A stretch of 64,000 bases of DNA, from positions 1,511,501 to 1,575,500 of the forward strand of contig NZ_AYTM02000002.1 in the NCBI RefSeq assembly GCF_000507185.2. The letters run 5' to 3'. A model generated the notes under the pieces. The model made no database searches, was not told the origin of the DNA, and saw only the letters and a list, made by a program, of their open reading frames with translations. Origin of the DNA: Pseudomonas syringae KCTC 12500 (GTDB lineage Bacteria; Pseudomonadota; Gammaproteobacteria; Pseudomonadales; Pseudomonadaceae). A program made the translations under genes and the position numbers. This document shows, one piece after another, positions 9,022-18,390 of the stretch; positions within the stretch are counted from its first letter, which is position 1, and the number at the start of each line of letters is the position of its first letter.

Positions 9022-10028
9022 TACTTGACGCCTCGAGCTTGAACCAACGATTCAGACAGCTGATATACGGCCATGGCGTACATCACACTGCGGTTATAAC
9101 GAGTGATTGCATAAAAATTGTTCAAACCCAGCCAGTATTCAGGACCATTGTCGCCTTCCAGACGAAACGCCGTCACCGGCATATCGTCGCGCAGCGCATC
9201 ATGACTCGCCCAGCCCAGCTGTCGCAACTCCCCGACCGACATTACCGGATCAAGCGCAGGGCTCAACCCCTCGTCAACCCGGTCGCCACGCGCCGTGGCA
9301 CGACTGACCACCGGCTGACCGGCCACCCAGCCATGACGCTTGAAATAGCTGGCGACACTGCCGATGGCATCGTCCGGATCGGTCCAGATGTTGATATGAC
9401 CGTCACCGTCGAAATCCACCGCGTAGGCGCGGAAGCTGCTCGGCATGAACTGCGGCAGCCCCATTGCCCCGGCGTACGAACCCTTGAGGGTCAGAGGGTC
9501 GACCTGTTGCTCGCGAGCCAGCAGCAGAAACTCGCGCAATTCCTTGCGGAAGAACTGGGCGCGTGGCGGGTAATCGAAGCCAAGCGTCGACAAGGCGTCG
9601 ATCACCCGGTAATTACCGGTATTGCGGCCGAAGAAGGTTTCTACACCAATGATCGACACGATGATCTGCGCCGGCACGCCATATTCCTGCTCGGCGCGCG
9701 CCAAGGCGGCCTCATGCTGACGCCAGAAGTCGACACCGCGAGCGATGCGCGTATCGGTGATGAACATCGGCCGATACTCTTTCCATTGCTTGACCCGTTC
9801 GGCCGGGCGGGAAATGGCATCGAGAATGGCCTGCTTGCGCTCGACCTCCCGGAACAGACTCATCAACTGCTCACCGGCAAAACCATGATCGCGAGTCAGC
9901 TCACCGACGAATTCCGCCACCTGGGGCGAACCGTCGTAGTCGCCCGCCAGCGCCTCTTGCACCGATCCAAGGATGCCCACCAGACCGACCACCGGAGCAT
10001 ATCGAGCCCAGTTACGCATTACTTGCAT
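9021..10028 (-). CDS. mltB: Membrane-bound or periplasmic lytic murein transglycosylase B
   Basis: An MltB/SltB1-type lytic transglycosylase that cleaves the glycan backbone. The ATG at 10028, with GGTGA eight bases upstream, gives 335 residues. An upstream in-frame ATG at 10064 would overlap rodA. The N-terminus is a Sec-type signal ending around ALAG without a lipobox cysteine. That fits soluble SltB1 of P. aeruginosa rather than lipoprotein MltB. The SLT_2 domain has catalytic Glu130 in IGVETFFGRNTG, then GSYAGAMGLPQFMPSS and DFDGDGHINIW. It sits between rodA and rlpA. Confidence 0.95.
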   Translation of the reverse strand: MQVMRNWARYAPVVGLVGILGSVQEALAGDYDGSPQVAEFVGELTRDHGFAGEQLMSLFREVERKQAILDAISRPAERVKQWKEYRPMFITDTRIARGVDFWRQHEAALARAEQEYGVPAQIIVSIIGVETFFGRNTGNYRVIDALSTLGFDYPPRAQFFRKELREFLLLAREQQVDPLTLKGSYAGAMGLPQFMPSSFRAYAVDFDGDGHINIWTDPDDAIGSVASYFKRHGWVAGQPVVSRATARGDRVDEGLSPALDPVMSVGELRQLGWASHDALRDDMPVTAFRLEGDNGPEYWLGLNNFYAITRYNRSVMYAMAVYQLSESLVQARGVK

Positions 10029-10045
10029 TGAATAGTTCACCTTAA

Positions 10046-11191
10046 TCAAACTTGAGCGATCCATTTACGATGTGTATGGATCGACATCAAAACTCCAAAC
10101 GCTGACAGTAGGGTCACGAGCGAAGTTCCGCCGTAGCTAATGAAGGGCAAAGGCACCCCCACCACTGGCAGCAGGCCACTGACCATACCGATGTTGACGA
10201 AAACGTAAACAAAAAATGTCATGGTCAACGCGCCGGCCAGCAGTTTGCCGAATAATGTCTGCGCCTGTGCGGTGATCACAAGCCCGCGACCGATCAGCAG
10301 CATATAAATGATCAGCAACGCACAGATGCCCACCAGGCCGAACTCTTCACCCAACACTGCAATGATGAAGTCGGTATGGCTTTCCGGTAAAAAGTCGAGG
10401 TGCGACTGCGTGCCGAGCAACCAGCCTTTGCCGAACACGCCGCCCGAACCAATCGCAGCCTTTGACTGAATGATGTTCCAGCCGGTCCCCAGCGGATCGC
10501 TTTCCGGGTCCAGAAACGTCAGTACGCGCTGCTTCTGGTAGTCGTGCATGAAGAAGAACCACATGGCCACCGCCGCCGGTACGGCCGCCGCCAGTACACT
10601 GATGATCCAGCGCCAGCGCAAGCCGGCCATGAACAGCACGAAGGCACCCGACGCCAGAATCAGCAGGGACGTTCCCAGGTCTGGCTGGCGCACAATCAGA
10701 ATGAACGGCACACCGATCAGGGCGAGACTGACCGCCACGTGCTTCAAATGCGGCGGCAGCGTGCGCTTGGACAGGTACCAGGCGATGGTCGCCGGCATGA
10801 TGATCTTGAGAAACTCCGAAGGCTGGAAGCGGATGACCCCGGGAATGTTGATCCAGCGCGTCGCACCCATGGCGTTATGGCCCATGACATCCACCACGAC
10901 CAGCAGCAGGACGCCGATGACATACAGCACCGGCACCCAGCGCGCCATAAAGCGCGGCTCCAGTTGGGCGATCACCACCATTGCCACCAGACCGATGCCG
11001 AACGAACTGGCCTGCTTGATCAGCAGGTCCCAGTTCTTGCCGCTGGCCGAATACAGCACGAACAGGCTGCCCGCCGCCAGCGTCAGCAGCAGGATCAGTA
11101 ATGGACCGTCGATATGAATGCGCTGCAGAAACGTGGCGCGGCGACGCATCACGTCTTCACTGGACAGGATGCGGTCGAAATTACTCTTCAC
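10046..11191 (-). CDS. rodA: Peptidoglycan glycosyltransferase / rod shape protein RodA
   Basis: RodA is the SEDS-family polymerase that makes glycan strands for lateral wall growth, working with PBP2. The 381-residue multi-pass membrane protein carries SEDS features such as NIGMVSGLLPVVGVPLPFISYGG and the LPESHTDFI segment with the essential acidic residue. The start at 11191 is a GTG inside the end of mrdA, nine bases after GGAGG. An internal ATG at 11149 is an alternative and gives 367 residues. Overlap with mrdA indicates translational coupling of the polymerase and transpeptidase pair. Confidence 0.96.
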   Translation of the reverse strand: MKSNFDRILSSEDVMRRRATFLQRIHIDGPLLILLLTLAAGSLFVLYSASGKNWDLLIKQASSFGIGLVAMVVIAQLEPRFMARWVPVLYVIGVLLLVVVDVMGHNAMGATRWINIPGVIRFQPSEFLKIIMPATIAWYLSKRTLPPHLKHVAVSLALIGVPFILIVRQPDLGTSLLILASGAFVLFMAGLRWRWIISVLAAAVPAAVAMWFFFMHDYQKQRVLTFLDPESDPLGTGWNIIQSKAAIGSGGVFGKGWLLGTQSHLDFLPESHTDFIIAVLGEEFGLVGICALLIIYMLLIGRGLVITAQAQTLFGKLLAGALTMTFFVYVFVNIGMVSGLLPVVGVPLPFISYGGTSLVTLLSAFGVLMSIHTHRKWIAQV

Positions 11192-13076
11192 GGGCCGCAG
11201 CCTCCAGATTCAGGGAACCGGCGTACTCGGGTTTGAGATGGCCGTTTTCGTCGAGCAGCCAGGCGTCCAGGACCTGACGTACGACGGGGGCAGCAACGCC
11301 GGAACCGGACTCGCCGTTCTCGACCATCACTGCAACAACGATTTTCGGATTGTCGGCCGGGGCGAAGCCGACAAACAAGGCGTGGTCGCGGTGACGTTCC
11401 TGCACCTTGGTGCGGTCGTATTTCTCGCCCTGCTTGATGGCCACCACCTGGGCCGTACCACTCTTGCCGGCAATCCGGTACTGCGCACCGATGGCGGCCT
11501 TGCGCGCCGTACCGCGCGCGCCGTGCATCACCTCCTGCATGCCGTGATTGACGCGTCCCCAGTTGGCCGGGTCGCGCAGCACGATGTCCGGCATCGGGTT
11601 TTCATCCACAGGTGCCTTGCCTTCGATGGTTCTGGCCAGGTGAGGACGGTTCCACACCCCCTTGTTGGCCACCAGCGCGGTCGCCTGGGCCAGTTGCAAC
11701 GGCGTTGCCTGCATGTAGCCCTGACCAATGCCGAGGATCAGCGTCTCGCCGGGGAACCAGGCCTGCCGGCGCGTGGCGCGCTTCCACTCGCGGGAAGGCA
11801 TCAGGCCGGGAGATTCTTCGAACATGTCCAGCGAGACCTTCTGCCCGATACCAAACTTGTTCATATAGGTCGCCAGTCGATCAATGCCCACCTTGTGCGC
11901 CAGATCGTAGAAGTACGTGTCATTTGAACGCATGATCGCCGTATCCAGATCGACCCAGCCATCGCCGGTGCGGTTCCAGTTGCGGTACTTGTGATCGTAA
12001 TTGGGCAGCTGGTAATAGCCCGGATCGAACACCCGTGAGCCAGGCGTCACTGCACCGGTATCCAGCCCGGCAATCGCCACCGCAGGCTTGATGGTCGAGC
12101 CCGGCGGGTACAACCCTCGCAGGATGCGGTTGAACAGCGGCCGGTCGATGGAATCGCGCAGCTCGGCATAGGCCTTGAAGCTGATGCCGGTGACAAACAG
12201 GTTCGGATCGAAGCTCGGCGCACTGACCATCGCCAGCACTTCACCGGTGGCCGGGTCCAGCGCGACAACCGCGCCACGACGCCCGCCCAGTGCGGCTTCG
12301 GCGGCTTCCTGAAGCTTGATGTCCAGGCTCAGGACCATGTCCTTGCCGGGGATCGGGTCGGTGCGCTTGAGCACACGCAACACGCGACCACGGGCGTTGG
12401 TCTCGACCTCTTCGTAGCCAACCTGACCATGCAGCTCGGGCTCGTAAAAACGCTCGATACCGGTCTTGCCGATATGGTGCGTGCCGCTGTAATTGATCGG
12501 GTCGAGGCTCTTGAGCTCTTTTTCGTTGATGCGCCCCATGTAGCCGACCGAGTGAGCAAAGTGCGGCCCTTGCGGGTAGTGCCTGACCAGTTGCGCAACC
12601 ACTTCGACGCCCGGCAGGCGGAACTGGTTGACGGCGATCAGGGCGATCTGCTCTTCGCTCAGCTCGAACAGGATGGGCACCGGCTCGAATGGTCGACGCC
12701 CCTGTTTCATGCGCTTTTCGAAGATGATGCGGTCGTCGGGGGTGAGCTGCAGGATCTCGACAATGGTGTCGAGCACGCTGGACCACTCGCCTGCGCGTTC
12801 ACGGGTCATGCTGAGACTGAAACTGGGCCGGTTATCGGCGACCACAACGCCGTTGCGGTCGTAGATCAGCCCACGGCTGGGCGGAATCGGCTGAACGTGA
12901 ACGCGGTTGTTTTCCGAAAGCGTGGAGTGATACTCGTACTGGATGACCTGCAGGTAATACAACCGGGCAATCAGCACGCACACCAGCAACACGACCGCCA
13001 CTGCTCCGAACACGACCCTGCCGCGCACCAGGCGTGCGTCCTTTTCGTGGTCTTTGAGGCGGATCGGTTGAGACAT
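11181..13076 (-). CDS. mrdA: Penicillin-binding protein 2 (peptidoglycan transpeptidase)
   Basis: PBP2 is the elongasome transpeptidase. The 631-residue protein has an N-terminal membrane helix (about residues 20-42) and a PBP dimer domain beginning near PPSRGLIYDRNG. The transpeptidase domain has the catalytic Ser327 in PPGSTIKP, then MRSNDTYFY and the KSGTAQ motif. It is first of the mrdA-rodA-mltB-rlpA run and 28 bp downstream of rlmH. Length is normal and no key residue is missing. Confidence 0.98.
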   Translation of the reverse strand: MSQPIRLKDHEKDARLVRGRVVFGAVAVVLLVCVLIARLYYLQVIQYEYHSTLSENNRVHVQPIPPSRGLIYDRNGVVVADNRPSFSLSMTRERAGEWSSVLDTIVEILQLTPDDRIIFEKRMKQGRRPFEPVPILFELSEEQIALIAVNQFRLPGVEVVAQLVRHYPQGPHFAHSVGYMGRINEKELKSLDPINYSGTHHIGKTGIERFYEPELHGQVGYEEVETNARGRVLRVLKRTDPIPGKDMVLSLDIKLQEAAEAALGGRRGAVVALDPATGEVLAMVSAPSFDPNLFVTGISFKAYAELRDSIDRPLFNRILRGLYPPGSTIKPAVAIAGLDTGAVTPGSRVFDPGYYQLPNYDHKYRNWNRTGDGWVDLDTAIMRSNDTYFYDLAHKVGIDRLATYMNKFGIGQKVSLDMFEESPGLMPSREWKRATRRQAWFPGETLILGIGQGYMQATPLQLAQATALVANKGVWNRPHLARTIEGKAPVDENPMPDIVLRDPANWGRVNHGMQEVMHGARGTARKAAIGAQYRIAGKSGTAQVVAIKQGEKYDRTKVQERHRDHALFVGFAPADNPKIVVAVMVENGESGSGVAAPVVRQVLDAWLLDENGHLKPEYAGSLNLEAAAREE

Positions 13077-13104
13077 TTAGGCCGTATTCACAGTAAAGAC
13101 GGTG

Positions 13105-13572
13105 CTACTTGTGATAAGGGTGCCCGGACAGGACCGTCCAGGCGCGATACATCTGCTCGCCGATCAGGATGCGCACCAACGGGTGCGGCAGGGTCAGCGG
13201 CGACAGAGACCAGCGTTGTTCACTGCGGGCACAGACTTCAGGCGCCAGCCCCTCGGGGCCGCCGACCATCAGGTTGACCGTACGCGCATCCAGACGCCAG
13301 CGATCGAGTTCGACCGCCAGTTGTTCGGTGCTCCACGGTTTGCCCTGCACTTCCAGCGTGACAATCCGCTCGCCCGGCTGCACTTTCGCCAGCATCGCCT
13401 CGCCTTCCTGACGGATAAAGCGCGCGACGTCGGCGTTTTTGCCTCGGGTATTGAGCGGGATTTCCACCAGTTCAAGCGCAAGCTCGGAGGGCATCCGCTT
13501 GGCGTATTCGTGCCAACCTTCTTCCACCCACTTGGGCATGCGCGAACCCACAGCGATCAGACGCAGACGCAC
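13105..13572 (-). CDS. rlmH: 23S rRNA pseudouridine-1915 N3-methyltransferase
   Basis: RlmH is a small SPOUT methyltransferase that modifies pseudouridine 1915 of 23S rRNA in assembled 70S ribosomes. The 155-residue length is exactly that of the family. The knotted SAM site shows as [10 protein letters not shown], and the C-terminal tail [20 protein letters not shown] is the family signature. The start is a GTG at 13572. It follows rsfS by 9 bp, the near-universal rsfS-rlmH pair. Confidence 0.97.
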   Translation of the reverse strand: MRLRLIAVGSRMPKWVEEGWHEYAKRMPSELALELVEIPLNTRGKNADVARFIRQEGEAMLAKVQPGERIVTLEVQGKPWSTEQLAVELDRWRLDARTVNLMVGGPEGLAPEVCARSEQRWSLSPLTLPHPLVRILIGEQMYRAWTVLSGHPYHK

Positions 13573-13581
13573 ATCAAAGCC

Positions 13582-13968
13582 TTATTCGTTGCCCGGTGTG
13601 TGGTGCGCAGCGCTGGCAGCACGGCTTTGTTCTGCTCCCTGCCACAAGCGCTCGAGGTCATAGAACTGGCGTGCCGCAGCGGTCATCACATGGACAATCA
13701 CATCACCCAGGTCCAGCAGAACCCAGTCGCTGTCGCCCTTGCCTTCTTCGCTCAGGGGCTTCAGGCCGGCAGCCTTGACCTTGTCACGGACGTTATCGAC
13801 CAGTGCGTTCAACTGACGGTTGGACGTACCGGTGCAGATCAGCATGTAGTCAGCGATGCTGGTCTTGTCGCGCACGTCGATGGTCAGGATGTCGGCACCC
13901 TTGACCTCTTCAAGGGCTGCAATCGCAACATTGATGACGTCTTCACTGCTCATTTTTTGCTTTGTCAT
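13582..13968 (-). CDS. rsfS: Ribosomal silencing factor RsfS
   Basis: RsfS binds ribosomal protein uL14 and prevents joining of subunits when nutrients are scarce. The 128-residue protein (or 123 from the second Met) has the core [22 protein letters not shown] and the GDVIVHVM segment. The C-terminal tail after ERLWQGAEQ is Ala-rich and variable. It lies between nadD and rlmH, the standard Pseudomonas order, and probably shares their transcript. Confidence 0.96.
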   Translation of the reverse strand: MTKQKMSSEDVINVAIAALEEVKGADILTIDVRDKTSIADYMLICTGTSNRQLNALVDNVRDKVKAAGLKPLSEEGKGDSDWVLLDLGDVIVHVMTAAARQFYDLERLWQGAEQSRAASAAHHTPGNE

Positions 13969-14028
13969 ATAAAACTCATTCAGCTCGTATGTGTGGGACC
14001 GTCCAGACGCTTGTCGATCAAAGCAGTT

Positions 14029-14697
14029 TCAGGACGACCCATCAGTGTTCGGCGCGCGGTAAAGTCCGCGTGCATCGATATAGGCCAGTACCGCGTCTGG
14101 CACCAGAAAACGTACCGACTTACCGCTGGCCAGCAGTTGACGGATCTGGGTGGCAGACACCGATAAAGGCGTCTGCCAGACGAATGTAATCTGTCCACCC
14201 GGCCCTTTCAGGGCCTTGGGATCGCTGACTGCGCGGGCCGCCAGCAGATTGCGCATGGCATCCGGCGACTCGCTGTCCGCGTCCGGGCGTTGCAGCACCA
14301 CGATATGGCAGTGCTCCAGCAGTTCTTCCCATCTGTGCCAGGTCGGCAGCCCGCAAAAGGCATCCCAACCCAGCAACAGGAACAACTGGTCGCGAGGCGC
14401 CAGTTCGGCGCGCATCGATTCCAGTGTGTCGAGGGTGTACGACGGTTTGTCACGTTTCAGTTCACGGTCATCCACCGTCAGGGGCGACACACCCGCAACG
14501 GCACTCTGAACCATCGCCAGACGATCCTCGGCGGTGACGCTCGGCATGTCACGATGCGGAGGCCTGGCGCTGGGCGTCAGGCGCAACTCATCGAGTTCCA
14601 GCAGTTCGGCCACTTCGAGCGCACCGCGCAAATGACCGATATGAACCGGGTCGAACGTGCCCCCAAGCATGCCGATACGTCTGGGCAGCGCGGTCAT
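14029..14697 (-). CDS. nadD: Nicotinate-nucleotide adenylyltransferase
   Basis: NadD joins ATP and nicotinate mononucleotide to make deamido-NAD. The ATG at 14697 gives 222 residues starting [21 protein letters not shown] at 14739 would add 14 residues and overlap the end of proA, and neither start has a strong ribosome site. The nucleotidyltransferase motif [11 protein letters not shown] lies at about residues 12-22, and [14 protein letters not shown] near the end corresponds to the ISTTxIR-type motif. It sits between proA and rsfS. Confidence 0.95.
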
Positions 14698-14710
14698 GGG
14701 GCTATTCAAG

Positions 14711-15976
14711 TCAGGCTTGTCCGCGCAATTGGCCGTCACCGATCACGATGTATTTCTCGCAGGTCAGCCCTTCAAGACCAACAGGACCGCGGGCGTGCAG
14801 CTTATCAGTAGAAATGCCGATCTCGGCACCTAGGCCGTATTCGAACCCGTCAGCGAAGCAGGTCGGCGCATTGACCATGACCGAGCTGGAATCGACCTCG
14901 GCCATGAACCGGCGCACCTGACTCTGGTGGTCCGACACGATGGCATCGCTGTGATGCGAGCCGTAATGGTTGATGTGCTCGATGGCTTCATCCAGCCCGG
15001 ACACGACGCGAATAGACAGAATCGCGTCCAGGTACTCGGTGTGCCAGTCGTCCTCGGTGGCCGGGATCACGTCGATCAGCTCACGGGTACGCTCGCAACC
15101 GCGCAACTCGACGCCCTTCTCGCGAAACTGCGCGGCCATCGACGGCAAAAAGTCGGCGGCAATGGTCTGATCGACCAGCAGGGTTTCCATCGCGCCGCAG
15201 ATCCCGTAACGGTAGGTCTTGGCGTTGAAGGCGATCTTCTGCGCCTTGGCCAGATCGGCGTGGGCACTGACGTACACATGGCAGATGCCGTCCAGATGCT
15301 TGATGACCGGCACCCGCGCGTCGCGACTGACGCGCTCGATCAACCCCTTGCCGCCACGCGGAACGATGACGTCCACGTACTCGGGCATGGTGATCAGCGC
15401 GCCCACGGCTGCACGGTCGGTGGTTTCAACCACTTGCACGACAGCAGCGGGCAGACCGGCCTCGGCCAGGCCGCGCTCGATGCAGGCCGCGATGGCGCGA
15501 TTGGAATGAATGGCTTCGGAACCACCGCGCAGGATGGTCGCGTTTCCGGACTTCAGACACAGACTGGCCGCATCGATGGTCACGTTCGGACGTGACTCGT
15601 AGATGATTCCGACAACACCCAGCGGCACACGCATCTTGCCGACCTGAATACCTGACGGCCGATAGCTCATGTCGCGGATCGCACCGACCGGGTCTGCCAA
15701 CGCTGCTACCTGACGCAACCCGACGATCATGCCGTCGATACGTGCGGGGGTCAGGGCCAGACGCTCGAGCATGGCCGGCTCAAGGCCGTTCGCCTGACCA
15801 TTGGCCAGGTCCAGCGCATTGGCGGCAGACAGCTCGGCGCGAGCTTCGTCCAGAGCGGCGGCAGTGGCTTGCAGGGCGCGATTCTTCTGCGCAGTGCTGG
15901 CACGGCCGATCACTCGCGAAGCTTCGCGGGCGGCGCGACCCAGGCGGGTCATGTAGTCAAGAACGGACTCAGTCAT
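14711..15976 (-). CDS. proA: Gamma-glutamyl phosphate reductase
   Basis: ProA reduces gamma-glutamyl phosphate to glutamate semialdehyde, the second step of proline synthesis. The ATG at 15976 gives 421 residues, the usual length. The frame reaches up to 15997, adding seven non-conserved residues. Family features include [30 protein letters not shown], and the catalytic cysteine region DGICHVYV. It heads the leftward block proA-nadD-rsfS-rlmH-mrdA-rodA. Confidence 0.97.
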
Positions 15977-16229
15977 TGGTCTCAGAGGTCTTGGCAAAGA
16001 GGAAAGCGGCTGATTATAGCTGTCGTGCCGCCCGAACGACAGCGCAGACAGGCGGATGGTCGATATCAGTGCGCAGATTTTTCGTCACCGTGGCAGGCGT
16101 TGCCGGCGGCCATGCGCAGGCTGGCGCCCTGCATGGGCATAACGGCTTGTCATGATTCGGTCACGTTCAGAAACAACAAAGCGCCTAATCCAGACACATT
16201 CAGCTGAAATTAAAGTTGCGCTTGTTATT

Positions 16230-16260
16230 ATCGGGCTCTTTCTCAATGTACCCGCCCGAT
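16230..16260 (+). promoter_or_regulatory. Inverted repeat ending just before the mpg start codon
   Basis: ATCGGGC (16230-16236) pairs with GCCCGAT (16254-16260), one base before the ATG. No clear Shine-Dalgarno is visible in between. In the transcript this 7-bp stem would cover the initiation region. The rest of the 285 bp between proA and this gene (15977-16261) shows no gene. Confidence 0.35.
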
Positions 16261-16261
16261 T

Positions 16262-16933
16262 ATGCCCACAGCCCTCCCCGACCACTTCTTTCATCGCGAT
16301 GCCCAACTGCTGGCGCGCGATCTGCTGGGCAAGGTCATCCGCCACAAGGTGGGCGACCTGTGGCTGGCCGCGCGGATCATCGAAACCGAAGCGTACTACT
16401 GCGCCGAAAAGGGCAGCCATGCCTCGCTGGGCTATACCGAGAAACGCAAGGCGCTGTTTCTCGACGGTGGGCACATCTATATGTATTACGCACGCGGCGG
16501 CGATTCTTTGAATTTCAGCGCCGAGGGGCCGGGCAATGCCGTGCTGATCAAATCGGCGTTTCCCTGGACCGACGCAACCAGCGACGAAAACGCGCTGGCG
16601 CAGATGCAACTGAACAACCCCGACGCCAGCGGCGCGATGCGCCCGGCGCAACGGCTTTGCGCTGGCCAGACGCTGCTGTGCAAGGCGCTCGGCCTGAAAG
16701 TCCCGGTGTGGGACGCCAAGCGCTTTGACCCTGAAAAATTGCTGGTCGAGGACATCGGTCAGACACCCGAACGCATTATCCAGACCACCCGACTGGGCAT
16801 TCCTGCCGGGCGCGATGAGCACTTGATGTATCGCTTCGTGGATGCCGGTTACGCCCGTTTCTGCACACGGAACCCTCTCAGACGCGGTCAGGTCGAAGGC
16901 CGCGACTACTTATTTCTCGATCAAGGAAACTGA
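16262..16933 (+). CDS. DNA-3-methyladenine glycosylase (AAG/MPG family)
   Basis: The 223-residue protein belongs to the mammalian-type alkyladenine glycosylase family, which removes alkylated purines such as 3-methyladenine by base flipping. Seen: DLLGKVIRHK at the start of the domain, RIIETEAYY (catalytic Glu), GGHIYMYYARGG and the MRPAQRLCAG segment that replaces the family's RP..L..G. C-terminal residues are slightly longer than in minimal members. It is three bases upstream of the DedA-PAP2 gene, so both are probably on one transcript. The pairing has no obvious functional sense. Confidence 0.93.
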   Translation: MPTALPDHFFHRDAQLLARDLLGKVIRHKVGDLWLAARIIETEAYYCAEKGSHASLGYTEKRKALFLDGGHIYMYYARGGDSLNFSAEGPGNAVLIKSAFPWTDATSDENALAQMQLNNPDASGAMRPAQRLCAGQTLLCKALGLKVPVWDAKRFDPEKLLVEDIGQTPERIIQTTRLGIPAGRDEHLMYRFVDAGYARFCTRNPLRRGQVEGRDYLFLDQGN

Positions 16934-16936
16934 CCG

Positions 16937-18253
16937 ATGGGCGATCTGCTCAATGGAATGACTGGCTGGCTGACCGCAAATCCTTCCTGGGTGGCTGTCG
17001 CGATCTTTTTGGTGGCCTTCATTGAATGCGTCGCGATCGTCGGGATCGTCGTGCCGGGCACGGTCATCATGTTTGCCATCGCCGCCCTGGCGGGCAGCGG
17101 CATACTGCCGTTGAGCGAAGTGCTGTTGCTGGGTTTTCTCGGCGGGCTGCTGGGTGACGCGGTGTCGTACTTCGTAGGCCGGCGCTTTCATCAGAATATC
17201 CGTCAATTGCCCGGCTTGCGCACGCACCCGGAGTGGATGGAAGGTGCGGAAAAATACTTCCACCGTTACGGCATTGCCAGTTTGCTGGTGGGACGCTTCA
17301 TCGGCCCGTTGCGTCCGATGCTGCCGATGATCGCCGGTATGTGCGACATGCCGTTGCCGCGCTTCGTGGCAGTCAGCGTGCTGGCGGCGGCAGGCTGGTC
17401 AATTGCCTACCTGATGCCGGGCTGGGCGGCAGGCGCAGCGATTCGCCTGCCACTGCCGGAAGGCTTCTGGCCCGAGGCGGCCGTGGTTGGCGGCGGCCTG
17501 GCCGTCCTGTTCGGGCTGAGCATCCAGAGCAGTATTCGCCAGAAACGCTACGCAACCCGACTGATTTCCGCGCTCAGCCTGATGCTGGTCGCAACGCTAT
17601 TTTTCGGCTTCCCGTTGCTGGCCGACTTCGACAACGGCCTGATGACGCTCATCCAGGAACACCGCAGCGAAGCCACGCAGAATATCGTGGTGTTCGTCAC
17701 CAGCATCGGCGATTTCAGGGCGCAGTTGCTGGCCGCCAGCCTGCTGATCATCGTGCTGGCGGTTGCCAGGCAATGGCGCCACGCAGCCTTTGCTCTGACA
17801 GCCACACTGGGCACCGCAATCGCCAACGGCATCCTGAAAACATTTTTCGCCCGCGCTCGCCCGGAAGTGCTGTTAGAGCCGCTGACGACGTACAGCATGC
17901 CCAGCGGTCACAGCTCGGCAGCCTTTGCGCTGTTCATGACCCTGGGAGTGCTGGCCGGACGTGGCCAACCCGTACGGCTGCGCCTGACCTGGATGCTGGT
18001 CGCTGGTATTCCGGCTCTGGCAATCGCGCTGTCGAGGGTTTACCTGGGCGTTCACTGGCCCACCGATATTCTCGCCGGCATGCTTCTGGCGTTTTGCGTT
18101 TGCGCCGCCAGCCTGGCGTTCATTCAACGCAAGGCCCCCTTGCCGGCCATGTCGGTGCGCGTCTGGTGGCTCGTCGTGCCCGCCATGACCGCCTTGCTGG
18201 GTATCTTCGCCGTTCGTGCCCTGTCGCATGGCGTGCTGCGTTACCAGTATTGA
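16937..18253 (+). CDS. DedA-family / PAP2 phosphatase fusion membrane protein
   Basis: The 438-residue inner-membrane protein joins two domains. Residues about 1-190 are DedA-like (VAFIECVAIVGIVVPGT, then GRFIGPLRPMLPMIAGM), a family now linked to flipping of undecaprenyl phosphate or phospholipids. Residues about 215-420 are a PAP2 lipid phosphatase with the complete signature: K-X6-RP in KTFFARARP, PSGH, and SRVYLGVHWPTD. Such an enzyme would dephosphorylate isoprenoid or glycerolipid pyrophosphates. A plausible combined role is recycling of undecaprenyl pyrophosphate; that is inference. AAGGA lies upstream of the ATG. Confidence 0.93.
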   Translation: MGDLLNGMTGWLTANPSWVAVAIFLVAFIECVAIVGIVVPGTVIMFAIAALAGSGILPLSEVLLLGFLGGLLGDAVSYFVGRRFHQNIRQLPGLRTHPEWMEGAEKYFHRYGIASLLVGRFIGPLRPMLPMIAGMCDMPLPRFVAVSVLAAAGWSIAYLMPGWAAGAAIRLPLPEGFWPEAAVVGGGLAVLFGLSIQSSIRQKRYATRLISALSLMLVATLFFGFPLLADFDNGLMTLIQEHRSEATQNIVVFVTSIGDFRAQLLAASLLIIVLAVARQWRHAAFALTATLGTAIANGILKTFFARARPEVLLEPLTTYSMPSGHSSAAFALFMTLGVLAGRGQPVRLRLTWMLVAGIPALAIALSRVYLGVHWPTDILAGMLLAFCVCAASLAFIQRKAPLPAMSVRVWWLVVPAMTALLGIFAVRALSHGVLRYQY

Positions 18254-18390
18254 TCGACAGACCTGATCGCGCCCGCACATGACGGGTGCGACTCTTCTCA
18301 CATCTGGCACCTTGCCAGCGCTCTTTCGAGGCGTTGACTACACTCTTCAGGGACAAATGAGTGTGCGATGGCGTGATCGAAGGAGTGTTG

